From the NCBI GenBank assembly GCA_023953845.1, contig JAMLJC010000001.1:2294001-2358000 (forward strand): a stretch of DNA of 64,000 nucleotides, read 5' to 3'. Numbering within the stretch: the stretch's first letter is position 1; the number at the start of each line of letters is the position of its first letter. Made by a program: the position numbers and the translations under genes. This DNA is from Rhizobiaceae bacterium (lineage in GTDB: Bacteria > Pseudomonadota > Alphaproteobacteria > Rhizobiales > Rhizobiaceae). The notes under the pieces are model-generated. The model searched no databases. It had not been told where the DNA came from and worked only from the letters and a program-made list of their open reading frames with translations. This document shows, piece after piece, positions 1 through 7,663 of the stretch.

Positions 1-273
1 GTCCCACCAGGACGCGCCGCCCGGGCCGCCTTCGATGATCTCCATGGCGTTGAGGCGGAAGGAGAGCAGCACGGCTTTCTTCAGCCACTGGTTGACCTTC
101 CACTGGCCGTCCGCCTGCCGCTCCGCGACGCGCGCCTCGCCCCTGTCGAGCAGGTTGAGCGCGGTCTCCACAGCGTCGCGTACCTCGCCACCCGTGGAAG
201 CGGAAATCCCGTCGCGCGCGTCGAATGCCTTTTCGATGGCCTCTTCGAGGCTGGCAAGATCGGGCTTCGCCAT
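1..273 (-). CDS. dapD: 2,3,4,5-tetrahydropyridine-2,6-dicarboxylate N-succinyltransferase, N-terminal part (runs off the window)
   Basis: Only the first 91 codons are inside the window; the gene continues leftwards. Reading begins at an ATG at 273 with MAKPDLASLEEAIEKAF and ends in the GGPGGASWWD segment, which I recognise as the alpha-helical N-terminus of trimeric DapD. The enzyme succinylates tetrahydrodipicolinate in the succinylase branch of lysine and meso-diaminopimelate synthesis. It is divergent from the LOG-family gene. A CTTGAC hexamer lies upstream on this strand (348-353), but the -10 expected 17 bp further on is poor, so the promoter is uncertain. The left-hit-helix hexapeptide repeats that carry the active site are outside the window. 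Confidence 0.9.
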   Translation of the reverse strand, partial: MAKPDLASLEEAIEKAFDARDGISASTGGEVRDAVETALNLLDRGEARVAERQADGQWKVNQWLKKAVLLSFRLNAMEIIEGGPGGASWWD

Positions 274-418
274 GGCAAATACTCCGTTAAAGGTGGCGTT
301 AAGACGCGGACGGGTAAGGTGTTCTGGAACCGCGCGGACCCTAGTATGTCAAGGATCGGAAAGGGTCAATCGCGCCGGCGACACGGGGCGGCGTAAGCTG
401 AACGGACGGGGTAAGAGT

Positions 419-1270
419 ATGAAACCAATGGAGAATGCCGGCTGGACGCCGCTGCCGCATTCGGACGAGGATCTGGAGCGCGCGCAAAGCGTGCCGGATA
501 CGCCGCAGACGCGCGCGCCGACCTATCGGCTTGCCTGGAACGATGCGGACTTCATGACGCGCCGGGAGACGCGGTCGATCCGGCTGCAACTCGAGCTTCT
601 GAAGCCGGAGATGATCCTGGCCGAACGTGGCATCCGCTCGACGGTCGTGATGTTCGGCGGCGCCCGCCTGCCGGAACCAGGCGGCGCCGCCTGGGCCGCA
701 AAGAACGAGACGCAGAAGCGCAACCTCCTGAAAAACAGCAAGTACTACGACGAGGCGCGCAAGTTCGCGCGGCTCTGCTCGCAGCAGTCCGCGGCGTCCT
801 ACTACCGCGAATACGTCGTGGTCACCGGCGGCGGGCCGGGCGTCATGGAGGCGGGAAACCGCGGAGCCGACGATGTCGGAGCGCCGTCGATCGGCTTGAA
901 CATCGTGCTGCCGCACGAGCAGGCGCCGAACGAATACGTCACGCCGGACCTCTGCTTCAACTTCCACTACTTCGCCGTCCGCAAGATGCATTTCGTCATG
1001 CGCGCCAAGGCGGTCGTGGTTTTTCCCGGCGGCTTCGGCACGCTTGACGAGTTCTTCGAGACACTGACGCTCATCCAGACCGGGCGCATGGAGCGCGTGC
1101 CGGTCATCCTCTTCGGCAAGGAATTCTGGCACGGCGCCCTCAATCTCGACTATCTGGCGGAACAGGGCACGATCTCGCCGGGCGATCAGGACGTCATCGA
1201 CTACGCCGAGACCGCGGACGAAGCGTGGGCCATCATCGCGAAGTTCTACAAGCTCTCGGAAGCCGCCTGA
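419..1270 (+). CDS. LOG family nucleotide 5'-monophosphate phosphoribohydrolase (lysine-decarboxylase-like fold)
   Basis: 283 residues from the ATG at 419; the open frame extends upstream over the dapD start and I reject that extension. The two LOG signatures are present: GGGPGVMEAGNRGA near residue 140 and PGGFGTLDEFFE near residue 202, which bind the ribose-phosphate and carry the catalytic Arg/Glu. Known family members cleave AMP or cytokinin riboside monophosphates into base plus ribose 5-phosphate. The roughly 100-residue extension before the Rossmann core is like the longer bacterial LOG/PpnN-type proteins, so general purine-nucleotide turnover is more likely than hormone production. 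The exact substrate cannot be told from sequence. It converges with the next gene after a 21-base gap. Confidence 0.82.
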   Translation: MKPMENAGWTPLPHSDEDLERAQSVPDTPQTRAPTYRLAWNDADFMTRRETRSIRLQLELLKPEMILAERGIRSTVVMFGGARLPEPGGAAWAAKNETQKRNLLKNSKYYDEARKFARLCSQQSAASYYREYVVVTGGGPGVMEAGNRGADDVGAPSIGLNIVLPHEQAPNEYVTPDLCFNFHYFAVRKMHFVMRAKAVVVFPGGFGTLDEFFETLTLIQTGRMERVPVILFGKEFWHGALNLDYLAEQGTISPGDQDVIDYAETADEAWAIIAKFYKLSEAA

Positions 1271-1291
1271 GATCGCATATCACCCGGTGCG

Positions 1292-1999
1292 TCAGCCCGC
1301 CGCCGGCGCGATCGTCCGCAGAAACGCGGTCAGGTCGTCCGTGACATAGTCGACATCGTCGTCCTGCGCGGCGTCGCGCTCCCATATCTCCGCGAATGTC
1401 GGCTCGAAATTGCGCGGCACGACCAGCACGGTCTTCATGCCGAGCGCCTTCGGGGCGATCAGGTTGCGCGCCAGATCCTCGAACATGACGGCGTTCGGAC
1501 CCGCCACCTCGTGCAGCGTCAGGAACTTGTCGTAGGTTTCGCGGGCCGGCTTCGGCGTCAGCCCGGCGGCGACGATGTCGAAGATATCGTCGAAATGGTC
1601 GAGGATGCCGAGCTGGCGCGCGGTCCGTTCCGCGTGGCTCCTGCTGCCGTTCGTCAGGATGAATTTTCGCCCGGGCAGGGCCTTGATGGCGTCGCCCAGC
1701 GCTTCGTCGGGCTTCAGCCAGGTGTAGTCGATGTCGTGCACCTTTTGCAGGAAGTCGTCGGAATTGATGCCGTGCCGCGCCATCAGGCCGGCGAGCGTCG
1801 TGCCGTATTCAAGATAAAGCTCCTTCTGGAGCTTGCGCGCATCCTCGCGCGGCAGCTTGAGCAGGTCCGACACATACGCGGTCATGCGCACGTCGATCTG
1901 CGAGAACAAATTCGTGTGATGCGGATAGAGCGTGTTATCGAGGTCGAAGACCCAGTCGGTGACATGGCTGAATTGGTGAGGCTCTGGATGGTTCGTCAT
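1292..1999 (-). CDS. pyrimidine 5'-nucleotidase, HAD superfamily
   Basis: 235 residues from the ATG at 1999; the longer frame to 2134 starts with low-complexity sequence and is rejected. HAD motif I is WVFDLDNTLYP, with the nucleophile and acid/base aspartates. Motif II is LTNGSR and the later FEDLARN segment supplies the Mg-binding acid. This matches the SDT1/pyrimidine 5'-nucleotidase subgroup of HAD phosphatases, which dephosphorylate UMP/CMP and damaged pyrimidine nucleotides. It is cytosolic, with no signal or membrane segment. It is divergent from the diguanylate cyclase gene. Family membership is firm, substrate is inferred. Confidence 0.85.
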   Translation of the reverse strand: MTNHPEPHQFSHVTDWVFDLDNTLYPHHTNLFSQIDVRMTAYVSDLLKLPREDARKLQKELYLEYGTTLAGLMARHGINSDDFLQKVHDIDYTWLKPDEALGDAIKALPGRKFILTNGSRSHAERTARQLGILDHFDDIFDIVAAGLTPKPARETYDKFLTLHEVAGPNAVMFEDLARNLIAPKALGMKTVLVVPRNFEPTFAEIWERDAAQDDDVDYVTDDLTAFLRTIAPAAG

Positions 2000-2132
2000 C
2001 CGGCTCTTATGCCATGAAACGCCACGTATACCACATGGCGAAGCGGCGGCGGCGCAAATATCAGATTTGTTAGAATCTTTCGCGGCACCGTAACGATATG
2101 TTTCCTGTCCGGATGCAGTGTCGCCCGACATC

Positions 2133-2891
2133 ATGCAGAAAATCGTTCTTCAGTCGCTGCTGACCACATTGCTTTCCGTGATCGGCTCGGTCCTCGCGGC
2201 CGCCTCTGTCGTGCCGGCGTTCGGCGGTTCGCTCGATGGCAACGGCCTGCTCATGTGCATTCTCTGCCCGATCGTCGTCGCCGGACCTGCGAGCGCCTAC
2301 ACGTTCTGGCAGCGCGACCGGTTGAAGATCGCACACGATGCGCTGGAGGAGGCGCATCGACAGCTGGCGAGAACGCATGCCGAGCTGCTGGAGAAGTCGC
2401 GGCACGATTTCCAGACCGGTTTCCTCAACCGGGAGAGCTTCCTTGACGAACTCGCCGGACAGGGGGAGATCGGCGGCGGCTCGCTGCTGATCATCGATGC
2501 CGATCACTTCAAGCGGATCAACGATCGCTACGGCCATCTGGTTGGCGATGAGGCGTTGCGCGAAATAGCGGCGGCGATCGGGCGGGCCGTGCGCGCCGGC
2601 GACATCGTGGGCCGCATCGGCGGCGAGGAGTTCGGGGGAATCCTGATCGGCGCCGGCCGCGACGAGGCGATCGCGATCGCGGAACGCGTCAGGCGGGAAG
2701 TCGAGCAGTTGAAGTTCTTCCCGCAGCAGGGCGTCATGCTGCCGTTGACCATCAGCATCGGCGGCGCCGAACTGCGCAGGGGCGCGAGCGTCAGCGATCA
2801 CATGCGCGCGGCGGATGCCCGGCTCTATGCGGCCAAGAAGGGGGGCCGCAATTGCAGCGTCTTCGATCTCGATGCGAAGGTGGCTGCTTAG
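2133..2891 (+). CDS. membrane-anchored diguanylate cyclase (GGDEF domain)
   Basis: 252 residues from the ATG at 2133 (a GTG at 2118 is an alternative; neither has a clear Shine-Dalgarno). Two hydrophobic helices (about 5-30 and 37-58) anchor it in the inner membrane, followed by a short helical linker and one GGDEF domain. The catalytic motif is GGEEF at 163-167, and RAGD at 154-157, five residues upstream, is the allosteric product-inhibition site (RxxD). It should therefore make cyclic-di-GMP from two GTP with feedback control. There is no recognisable sensor domain, so the signal is unknown. Its stop overlaps the stop of the convergent channel gene by a few bases. Confidence 0.88.
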   Translation: MQKIVLQSLLTTLLSVIGSVLAAASVVPAFGGSLDGNGLLMCILCPIVVAGPASAYTFWQRDRLKIAHDALEEAHRQLARTHAELLEKSRHDFQTGFLNRESFLDELAGQGEIGGGSLLIIDADHFKRINDRYGHLVGDEALREIAAAIGRAVRAGDIVGRIGGEEFGGILIGAGRDEAIAIAERVRREVEQLKFFPQQGVMLPLTISIGGAELRRGASVSDHMRAADARLYAAKKGGRNCSVFDLDAKVAA

Positions 2892-3520
2892 GGTATGTCT
2901 TCGGGACGTCGGCCGGGGCGCCCCTTGTAGTCCGGCAGGCTCCAGCCGTAGCGCAGCGCGCCGCCGCGTATGCCGAACGCCACGAGGAAAGCCAGCGTCG
3001 CGGAGGCGTACATCGGCAGGCCGGCTATCTCCAGCACCGTGTAGACAGCCGCGCCGGCAAGTGCGGCCGTCACATAGATTTCGCGCGTCAACAATACCGA
3101 ACGCTCGCTGGCCAGCAGGTCGCGCAGCACGCCGCCGAAGGTCGCGGTCAGCATGCCCATGACGATGGCGACGGGAGCCGAGCCGGTGACGGTCAGCCCC
3201 TTCGCCGCGCCCATGACGGCGAAGGCCGCCATACCGACGGCATCGAGCCAGAGCAGCAGCTTGTAGCGCGACTCGATACGGTGCGCCGTGAAGAACACCA
3301 GCACCGACATGATGACGCAGATGAAGATATAGTCGGTGTTGCCGATCCAGAAGACCGGGATGTTCAGGATCACGTCGCGGAACGTGCCGCCGCCTATGGC
3401 CGTCGCGCTGGCGAGAAAGAGAAAGCCGATGATGTCGAGCCGCTTCCGGGAGGCCGCCAATGCGCCGGTCGCCGCGAACACGGCGACACCGGCATAGTCG
3501 AGGAGCTGGATCAGCGGCAT
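2888..3520 (-). CDS. TRIC-type trimeric intracellular cation channel family protein (UPF0126)
   Basis: 210 residues and highly hydrophobic, with about seven transmembrane helices. The two repeated halves carry the family's glycine-rich segments (TAIGGGTFRDVI and, in the second half, TATFGGVLRDLL), each giving the GG-x-RD helix breaks seen in the prokaryotic TRIC homologues. Known members form homotrimeric monovalent-cation channels. It follows grpE on the same strand after 76 bases and may be cotranscribed with it. No Shine-Dalgarno is evident before the ATG at 3520. Confidence 0.85.
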   Translation of the reverse strand: MPLIQLLDYAGVAVFAATGALAASRKRLDIIGFLFLASATAIGGGTFRDVILNIPVFWIGNTDYIFICVIMSVLVFFTAHRIESRYKLLLWLDAVGMAAFAVMGAAKGLTVTGSAPVAIVMGMLTATFGGVLRDLLASERSVLLTREIYVTAALAGAAVYTVLEIAGLPMYASATLAFLVAFGIRGGALRYGWSLPDYKGRPGRRPEDIP

Positions 3521-3596
3521 GGGACGTGAACAGTGATCCGTGAACGCTGATCAGTATTGACGCAGTTTCTCAGCTTTGGCGAGAACCGCTCACCAC

Positions 3597-4241
3597 TCAG
3601 GCATCCTTCGCGGCCTCGTCGCTGACAGGCCCCGGCTCCGGCTTGGAATCGTTGGCCGGCGCGTGCTTCGGACCTCCGGTGGAGACGCCGACCATAGCCG
3701 GCCTGAGCACGCGGTCGCCGATCGAATAGCCGGGCTGCACCACCTGAAGGACGGTGTTCGCCGGGACGCCCGGATTGGGGATCTCGAACATCGCCTGATG
3801 GAAGTTGGGATCGAATTTCTCGCCTTCCGGCGCCAGCTTCTTGACTCCGTGGCGTTCCAGCGCCGCCAGCATGGCGCGCTCGGTCATCTCGACGCCTTCG
3901 GCCAGCGCCTTCAGCCCGGCGTCGGCAGCCGCCTTCGCCTCCGCCGGGATCGCCTCCAGCGCGCGGCGCAGATTGTCGGAGACGGAAAGCATGTCGCGGG
4001 CGAAATTCGATACCGCATAAGCGCGCGCATCCTGCACATCGCGCGCGGTGCGGCGGCGCAGGTTCTCCATCTCGGCGGCGGCGCGCAGGGCGCGGTCCTT
4101 GAGTTCCTCGTTTTCCTTCATCAGGCGCGTCAGCACTTCGAAGTCGCCTTCTGCCGCCTTCGATGTTTCGACGTTCACCGTCTCCGACGTATCGAGCAGG
4201 TCTTCGACGGGGCGTTCTTCTTTTGGCATGTCGTTCATCAT
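3597..4241 (-). CDS. grpE: nucleotide exchange factor GrpE
   Basis: 214 residues from the ATG at 4241 (4238 is an equally possible neighbour). A long coiled-coil N-terminus (about 35-95, rich in K/E/R with MENLRRRTARDVQDARAYA) leads into the beta-domain that opens the DnaK nucleotide cleft (EGEKFDPNFHQAMF, and GYSIGDRVLRPAMVGVS near the end). It has the usual alphaproteobacterial Pro/Glu-rich tail. GrpE exchanges ADP on DnaK. It is the last heat-shock gene of the hrcA-yjbR-grpE series and has a convincing promoter of its own just upstream. Confidence 0.96.
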   Translation of the reverse strand: MMNDMPKEERPVEDLLDTSETVNVETSKAAEGDFEVLTRLMKENEELKDRALRAAAEMENLRRRTARDVQDARAYAVSNFARDMLSVSDNLRRALEAIPAEAKAAADAGLKALAEGVEMTERAMLAALERHGVKKLAPEGEKFDPNFHQAMFEIPNPGVPANTVLQVVQPGYSIGDRVLRPAMVGVSTGGPKHAPANDSKPEPGPVSDEAAKDA

Positions 4242-4277
4242 CTGTCCGTTGGTCCGGGAGCCACGAATTTGCGCCCG

Positions 4278-4306
4278 ATATCGAGGTTCGGAGGGCAAAA
4301 ATCAAG
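4278..4306 (-). promoter_or_regulatory. predicted promoter of grpE
   Basis: Reading on the minus strand: CTTGAT at 4306-4301, a 17-base spacer, CGATAT at 4283-4278. Both hexamers are 5/6 matches to the rhizobial housekeeping pattern CTTGAC-N17-CTATAT. It would start transcription about 30 bases before the grpE ATG, inside the gap between yjbR and grpE. The CTTGA core is also compatible with the heat-shock sigma factor, but the -10 lacks the CCAT of that class. Confidence 0.5.
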
Positions 4307-4323
4307 GCATGACGATGCTTCAA

Positions 4324-4662
4324 TCAGGAGCGCCGGCGAGCCGGCGCCCTTTTCTCGGGCAGCGCATGCCGCCAGGCTATCTGGAGTGCGGCCTGAAGTT
4401 CCTCTGACGTCAATTCGGAAAGGATGCCGGTCGTCCAGCCCATTCGGCCCCAGCCCTTCGGCACGGGTGCGAACGCTCCCGGATTGACGAGGCATTTGAG
4501 TTCCTGCTCGTCGAGGCTGAACTTGAAATTGGCCGAAAGCCCGTCGGCGGCCAGAGTCGCATAGGTGCGGGCCACCTTGAACGCCCTGCGGTCCATATGC
4601 GGGGCTTCCACCGTCCCCTCAAGAGCTAGCGCCGCGCGGCGGAAATCGTCGGCCGTCGCCAT
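4324..4662 (-). CDS. MmcQ/YjbR family protein
   Basis: 112 residues. The sequence has the compact alpha/beta YjbR layout: an N-terminal helix, then the HMDRRAFKV strand, a KFSLDEQELKCL strand and a C-terminal LTSEELQAALQIAWRHAL helix. The family resembles double-wing DNA-binding folds but its role is not established. It begins 4 bases after the hrcA stop, so it is translated from the hrcA message, and sits between hrcA and grpE, which are often direct neighbours in related bacteria. The C-terminus is an Arg-rich tail (KRAPARRRS). Confidence 0.8.
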   Translation of the reverse strand: MATADDFRRAALALEGTVEAPHMDRRAFKVARTYATLAADGLSANFKFSLDEQELKCLVNPGAFAPVPKGWGRMGWTTGILSELTSEELQAALQIAWRHALPEKRAPARRRS

Positions 4663-4666
4663 GGCG

Positions 4667-5737
4667 TCAGCGCAGCATGCGGCTGATGAGCTGGGCCGTG
4701 TAGTCGACCATCGGCACGATGCGGGCGTAGTTGAGGCGCGTCGGCCCGATCACGCCCAGCGCGCCGACCACCCGCGCGTCCTTGTCGCGGTAGGGCGCGA
4801 CAACCAGCGACGATCCCGACAGCGAAAACAGCTTGTTTTCCGAGCCGATGAAGATGCGCACGCCCGATCCGCCCTCGGCCAGATCGAGGAGCTGGATCAG
4901 GCCGTCCTTCGTCTCCAGATCGTCGAACAGGTGCCGCAGCAGTTCGAGGTCGGCCTGTTCCGTGACGTTTTCGAGCAGGTTGGCGCGTCCCCGCACGATC
5001 AGCCGCGCCGGCAATCCGCTTTCGGACCCGGCCCAGACCGCAAGCCCCTTGCTCACCAGTTCCTGCGAGAGCGTGTCGAGGGCCTGCCTCGTCTCGTCCT
5101 TGAGCCGCTCGATCTCGCCGCGAGCCTCGGCGAGCGTGCGTCCGCGAATATGCGCGTTGAGGAAATTGGAGGCCTCATGCAGTTGCGACGTCGTCACGCC
5201 GGCGGGCAGCTCCACCACCCGGTTCTCGACGTCGCCGTTCTGCGACACCAGCACGACGAGCGCGCGCATCGGGTCGAGCTGGATGAACTCGATGTGCTTC
5301 AGCGGCAGTTCGTTCTTGGCGGTCAGGACCAGCCCCGCGCCGCGCGACAGGCCGGAGAGCATCTGGCTTGCCTCGGTCAGCATATGCTCCACCGATGCGC
5401 CCGAGCCCGATGCTCTCACCTGCGCGTCGATATTGCGTCTTTCCTCTTCGGTGAGGTCGCCGAACTCCATGAACGCGTCGACGAAGAAGCGTAGCCCGCG
5501 CTGTGTGGGCAGCCGTCCGGCCGAGATGTGCGGCGAATAGATGAGCCCCAGATGCTCAAGGTCACTCATCACGTTGCGCACGGTGGCCGGCGACAATGAG
5601 GACGGCAGGAGCCGCGACAGATTGCGCGAGCCGACCGGCTCGCCGTCCCTCAGGTAGGATTCGACGATGCGCCGGAAGATGTCGCGCGACCTCAGGTCAA
5701 GTGTCTGCAATGTCGGATCGGTGATGGGCTTCGTCAT
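4667..5737 (-). CDS. hrcA: heat-inducible transcription repressor HrcA
   Basis: 356 residues from the ATG at 5737. The upstream extension is rejected because a promoter lies in it. The N-terminal winged helix contains EPVGSRNLSRLLPSSLSPATVRNVM, the HrcA DNA-binding helix, followed by the HISAGRLPTQRGLRFFVD linker and a GAF-like dimerisation core. HrcA represses chaperone operons by binding CIRCE inverted repeats and is itself stabilised by GroEL. I searched the flanking intergenic DNA for the CIRCE sequence (TTAGCACTC-N9-GAGTGCTAA) and did not see it, so its targets (typically groESL) are elsewhere. Divergent from rph. Confidence 0.96.
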   Translation of the reverse strand: MTKPITDPTLQTLDLRSRDIFRRIVESYLRDGEPVGSRNLSRLLPSSLSPATVRNVMSDLEHLGLIYSPHISAGRLPTQRGLRFFVDAFMEFGDLTEEERRNIDAQVRASGSGASVEHMLTEASQMLSGLSRGAGLVLTAKNELPLKHIEFIQLDPMRALVVLVSQNGDVENRVVELPAGVTTSQLHEASNFLNAHIRGRTLAEARGEIERLKDETRQALDTLSQELVSKGLAVWAGSESGLPARLIVRGRANLLENVTEQADLELLRHLFDDLETKDGLIQLLDLAEGGSGVRIFIGSENKLFSLSGSSLVVAPYRDKDARVVGALGVIGPTRLNYARIVPMVDYTAQLISRMLR

Positions 5738-5760
5738 CGCGTCAAAAACCTCGACCGGGA

Positions 5761-5788
5761 ATATAGAGGCCGCAGGCCGGAACACAAC
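5761..5788 (-). promoter_or_regulatory. predicted promoter of hrcA
   Basis: On the minus strand GTTGTG (5788-5783), 16-base spacer, CTATAT (5766-5761). The -10 is a perfect match to the rhizobial consensus, the -35 is weak. Transcription would start close to 5754, about 17 bases before the chosen hrcA ATG, which supports that start over the longer open frame. Confidence 0.45.
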
Positions 5789-5874
5789 ATGGCGATGCGC
5801 GGGCTTTTCCTTTGCGCCGCCCGCCGCGTACGGTTACAAGCCGGCCAAGAATCCCGCGCCAGACAGAGGCCTTG

Positions 5875-6591
5875 ATGCGTCCTTCCAAACGTCAACCCGA
5901 CGAGATGCGAGCCATTTCCTTCGAACGCAACGTGTCGAAGCATGCCGAGGGCTCCTGCCTCGTCAAGTTCGGCGACACGCATGTGCTGTGCACGGCGAGC
6001 CTTGAGGAGAAGGTGCCGGGCTGGATGCGCAACACCGGCCGGGGCTGGGTCACGGCCGAATACGGCATGCTGCCGCGCGCCACCGGCGAGCGTATGCGCC
6101 GCGAGGCCTCCGCCGGCAAGCAGGGCGGCCGCACGCTGGAGATCCAGCGCCTGATCGGCCGATCGCTGCGCGCCGTGGTCGACCTCCAGGCGCTCGGAGA
6201 GCAGCAGATCACGGTGGACTGCGACGTCATCCAGGCCGATGGCGGCACGCGCACCGCCTCCATAACCGGCGGCTGGGTCGCGCTCTACGACTGCCTGCGC
6301 TGGATGGAGGCGCGGCAGATGACGAGCGTCTCGAAGGTGCTCAAGGATCACGTCGCCGCCATTTCCTGCGGCATCCACAACGGCCAGCCGGTGATCGATC
6401 TCGACTATCTGGAGGATTCCTCCGCCGGCACCGACGCCAATTTCGTCATGACCGGCAAGGGCGGCATCGTCGAAATCCAGGGAACGGCCGAGGGCGAGCC
6501 GTTTTCCGAGGAGCAGTTCGGCCAGCTTCTGGGGCTCGCCAGAAACGGCATCAAGCGCCTCGTCAGCCTTCAGCAGATGGCGGTGGGATAG
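5875..6591 (+). CDS. rph: ribonuclease PH
   Basis: 238 residues from the ATG at 5875, preceded by AGAGG. The N-terminal MRPSKRQPDEMR is the typical RNase PH start. GDTHVLCTASLEEKVPGW and the RGWVTAEYGMLPRAT block carry the arginines used for RNA binding and hexamer formation; the later QADGGTRTASITGG and NFVMTGKGGIVEIQGTAE blocks line the phosphate-dependent active site. It trims the 3' ends of tRNA precursors by phosphorolysis. First gene of a tight run rph-VOC-rdgB-hemW. Confidence 0.97.
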   Translation: MRPSKRQPDEMRAISFERNVSKHAEGSCLVKFGDTHVLCTASLEEKVPGWMRNTGRGWVTAEYGMLPRATGERMRREASAGKQGGRTLEIQRLIGRSLRAVVDLQALGEQQITVDCDVIQADGGTRTASITGGWVALYDCLRWMEARQMTSVSKVLKDHVAAISCGIHNGQPVIDLDYLEDSSAGTDANFVMTGKGGIVEIQGTAEGEPFSEEQFGQLLGLARNGIKRLVSLQQMAVG

Positions 6592-6604
6592 TCCCGGCAT
6601 TCCC

Positions 6605-7015
6605 ATGACCCCCTCTGCCATCCTCGAATCCGCGCTCTACGTCACCGATCTCGATGCGGCCGAGGCGTTCTACGCCGAAATCCTTGGCCTTTCCGTCATC
6701 GTCAAGGTGCCCGGCCGGCATGTCTTCTTCCGCTGCGGCGACAGCGTGCTGCTGCTTTTCAACGCCGAAGCCACGAAGATTCCGCCGGCGCCCGATGCGA
6801 AGCTGCCGGTTCCGCCGCACGGCACGGTGGGAGAGGGGCATCTGTGCTTTTCCGCGACCGCCGAGGAGATCGGACGCTGGAAGTCGCATCTGGAATCGCA
6901 CAAGATTGCCATCGAGGCGGATTTCGAATGGCCGAAGGGCGGCCGGTCGATCTACTTCCGCGATCCGTCCGGCAATTCGATCGAGTTCGCCGAACCGCGT
7001 ATCTGGGGCATCTGA
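6605..7015 (+). CDS. VOC (glyoxalase/bleomycin-resistance fold) family protein
   Basis: 136 residues with two beta-alpha-beta-beta-beta modules: the first begins ESALYVTDLDAAEAFYAEILGL, the second centres on GEGHLCFSATAEEI and ends with YFRDPSGNSIEFAE. The His in GEGHLCF and the Glu in IEFAE fall where VOC proteins bind their divalent metal. The substrate is unknown; glyoxalase I, dioxygenase or resistance functions all use this fold. It sits 13 bases after rph, and its stop abuts the rdgB ATG with no gap, so it is translated from the same message. Confidence 0.8.
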   Translation: MTPSAILESALYVTDLDAAEAFYAEILGLSVIVKVPGRHVFFRCGDSVLLLFNAEATKIPPAPDAKLPVPPHGTVGEGHLCFSATAEEIGRWKSHLESHKIAIEADFEWPKGGRSIYFRDPSGNSIEFAEPRIWGI

Positions 7016-7663
7016 ATGCGAGACCTGAAGGGCCGGATGCTTGTCGTCGCCAGCCACAATGCCGGCAAGCTGCGCGAATTCGCGGACCTGCTTGGACCGT
7101 TCGGCATCGACGCGAAGTCGGCGAAGGAGTTCGGCCTGCCGGAGCCCGATGAAACCGGAACGACATTCGAGGAGAACGCCTATATCAAGGCCTTCGCGGC
7201 GGCCAGCGCGACCGGCCTGCCAGCCATGTCGGACGATTCCGGGCTCGTGGTCGACGCGCTCGATGGCCAACCGGGCGTCTACACCGCCAACTGGGCGGAA
7301 AAGGCGGATGGCGCGCGCGACTTCATGATGGCGATGGAAAAGACGGAAAAGCTCCTGCAGGAGCGCGGCGCCACCGATCCTGCTGCGCGGACGGGTCGCT
7401 TCGTCGCCGTCATCTGCCTCGCATGGCCGGACGGCGAGGCCGAATATTTCCGTGGCGAGTCGGAGGGCCATCTGGTCTGGCCGCCGCGCGGCACGAGCGG
7501 CTTCGGCTACGATCCGGTCTTTCTCCCGGTCGGCCACACCCGCACCTTCGGAGAGATGGCCGCCGAGGAGAAGCACGGCTGGAAACCGGGCCAGCCGGAC
7601 GCCCTGTCGCATCGTGCCCGTGCCTTCCAGAAATTCGCCCGCGCACGTCTGGGCTCCGCTTGA
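7016..7663 (+). CDS. rdgB: XTP/dITP diphosphatase (non-canonical purine NTP pyrophosphatase, RdgB/HAM1)
   Basis: 215 residues. All family blocks are present: SHNAGKLRE (13-21, phosphate binding), FEENAYIKA, MSDDSGL (71-77, catalytic Asp), GTSGFGYDPVF and the C-terminal ALSHRARAF. It hydrolyses ITP, dITP and XTP to monophosphates and so keeps deaminated purines out of nucleic acids. The start codon directly follows the previous stop. The last codon overlaps the hemW start. Confidence 0.97.
   Translation: MRDLKGRMLVVASHNAGKLREFADLLGPFGIDAKSAKEFGLPEPDETGTTFEENAYIKAFAAASATGLPAMSDDSGLVVDALDGQPGVYTANWAEKADGARDFMMAMEKTEKLLQERGATDPAARTGRFVAVICLAWPDGEAEYFRGESEGHLVWPPRGTSGFGYDPVFLPVGHTRTFGEMAAEEKHGWKPGQPDALSHRARAFQKFARARLGSA

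Noticed and set aside
348..353. dapD promoter from a CTTGAC on the minus strand
   Set aside because: No acceptable -10 at 16-18 bases; noted only in the dapD entry.
35..418. Upstream extension of the LOG-family reading frame
   Set aside because: It runs antisense through dapD and its upstream region; the protein sequence there is Ser/Arg-rich and unlike any LOG N-terminus.
5738..5874. CIRCE operator near hrcA/rph
   Set aside because: No TTAGCACTC-N9-GAGTGCTAA or near match in either orientation here or before grpE.
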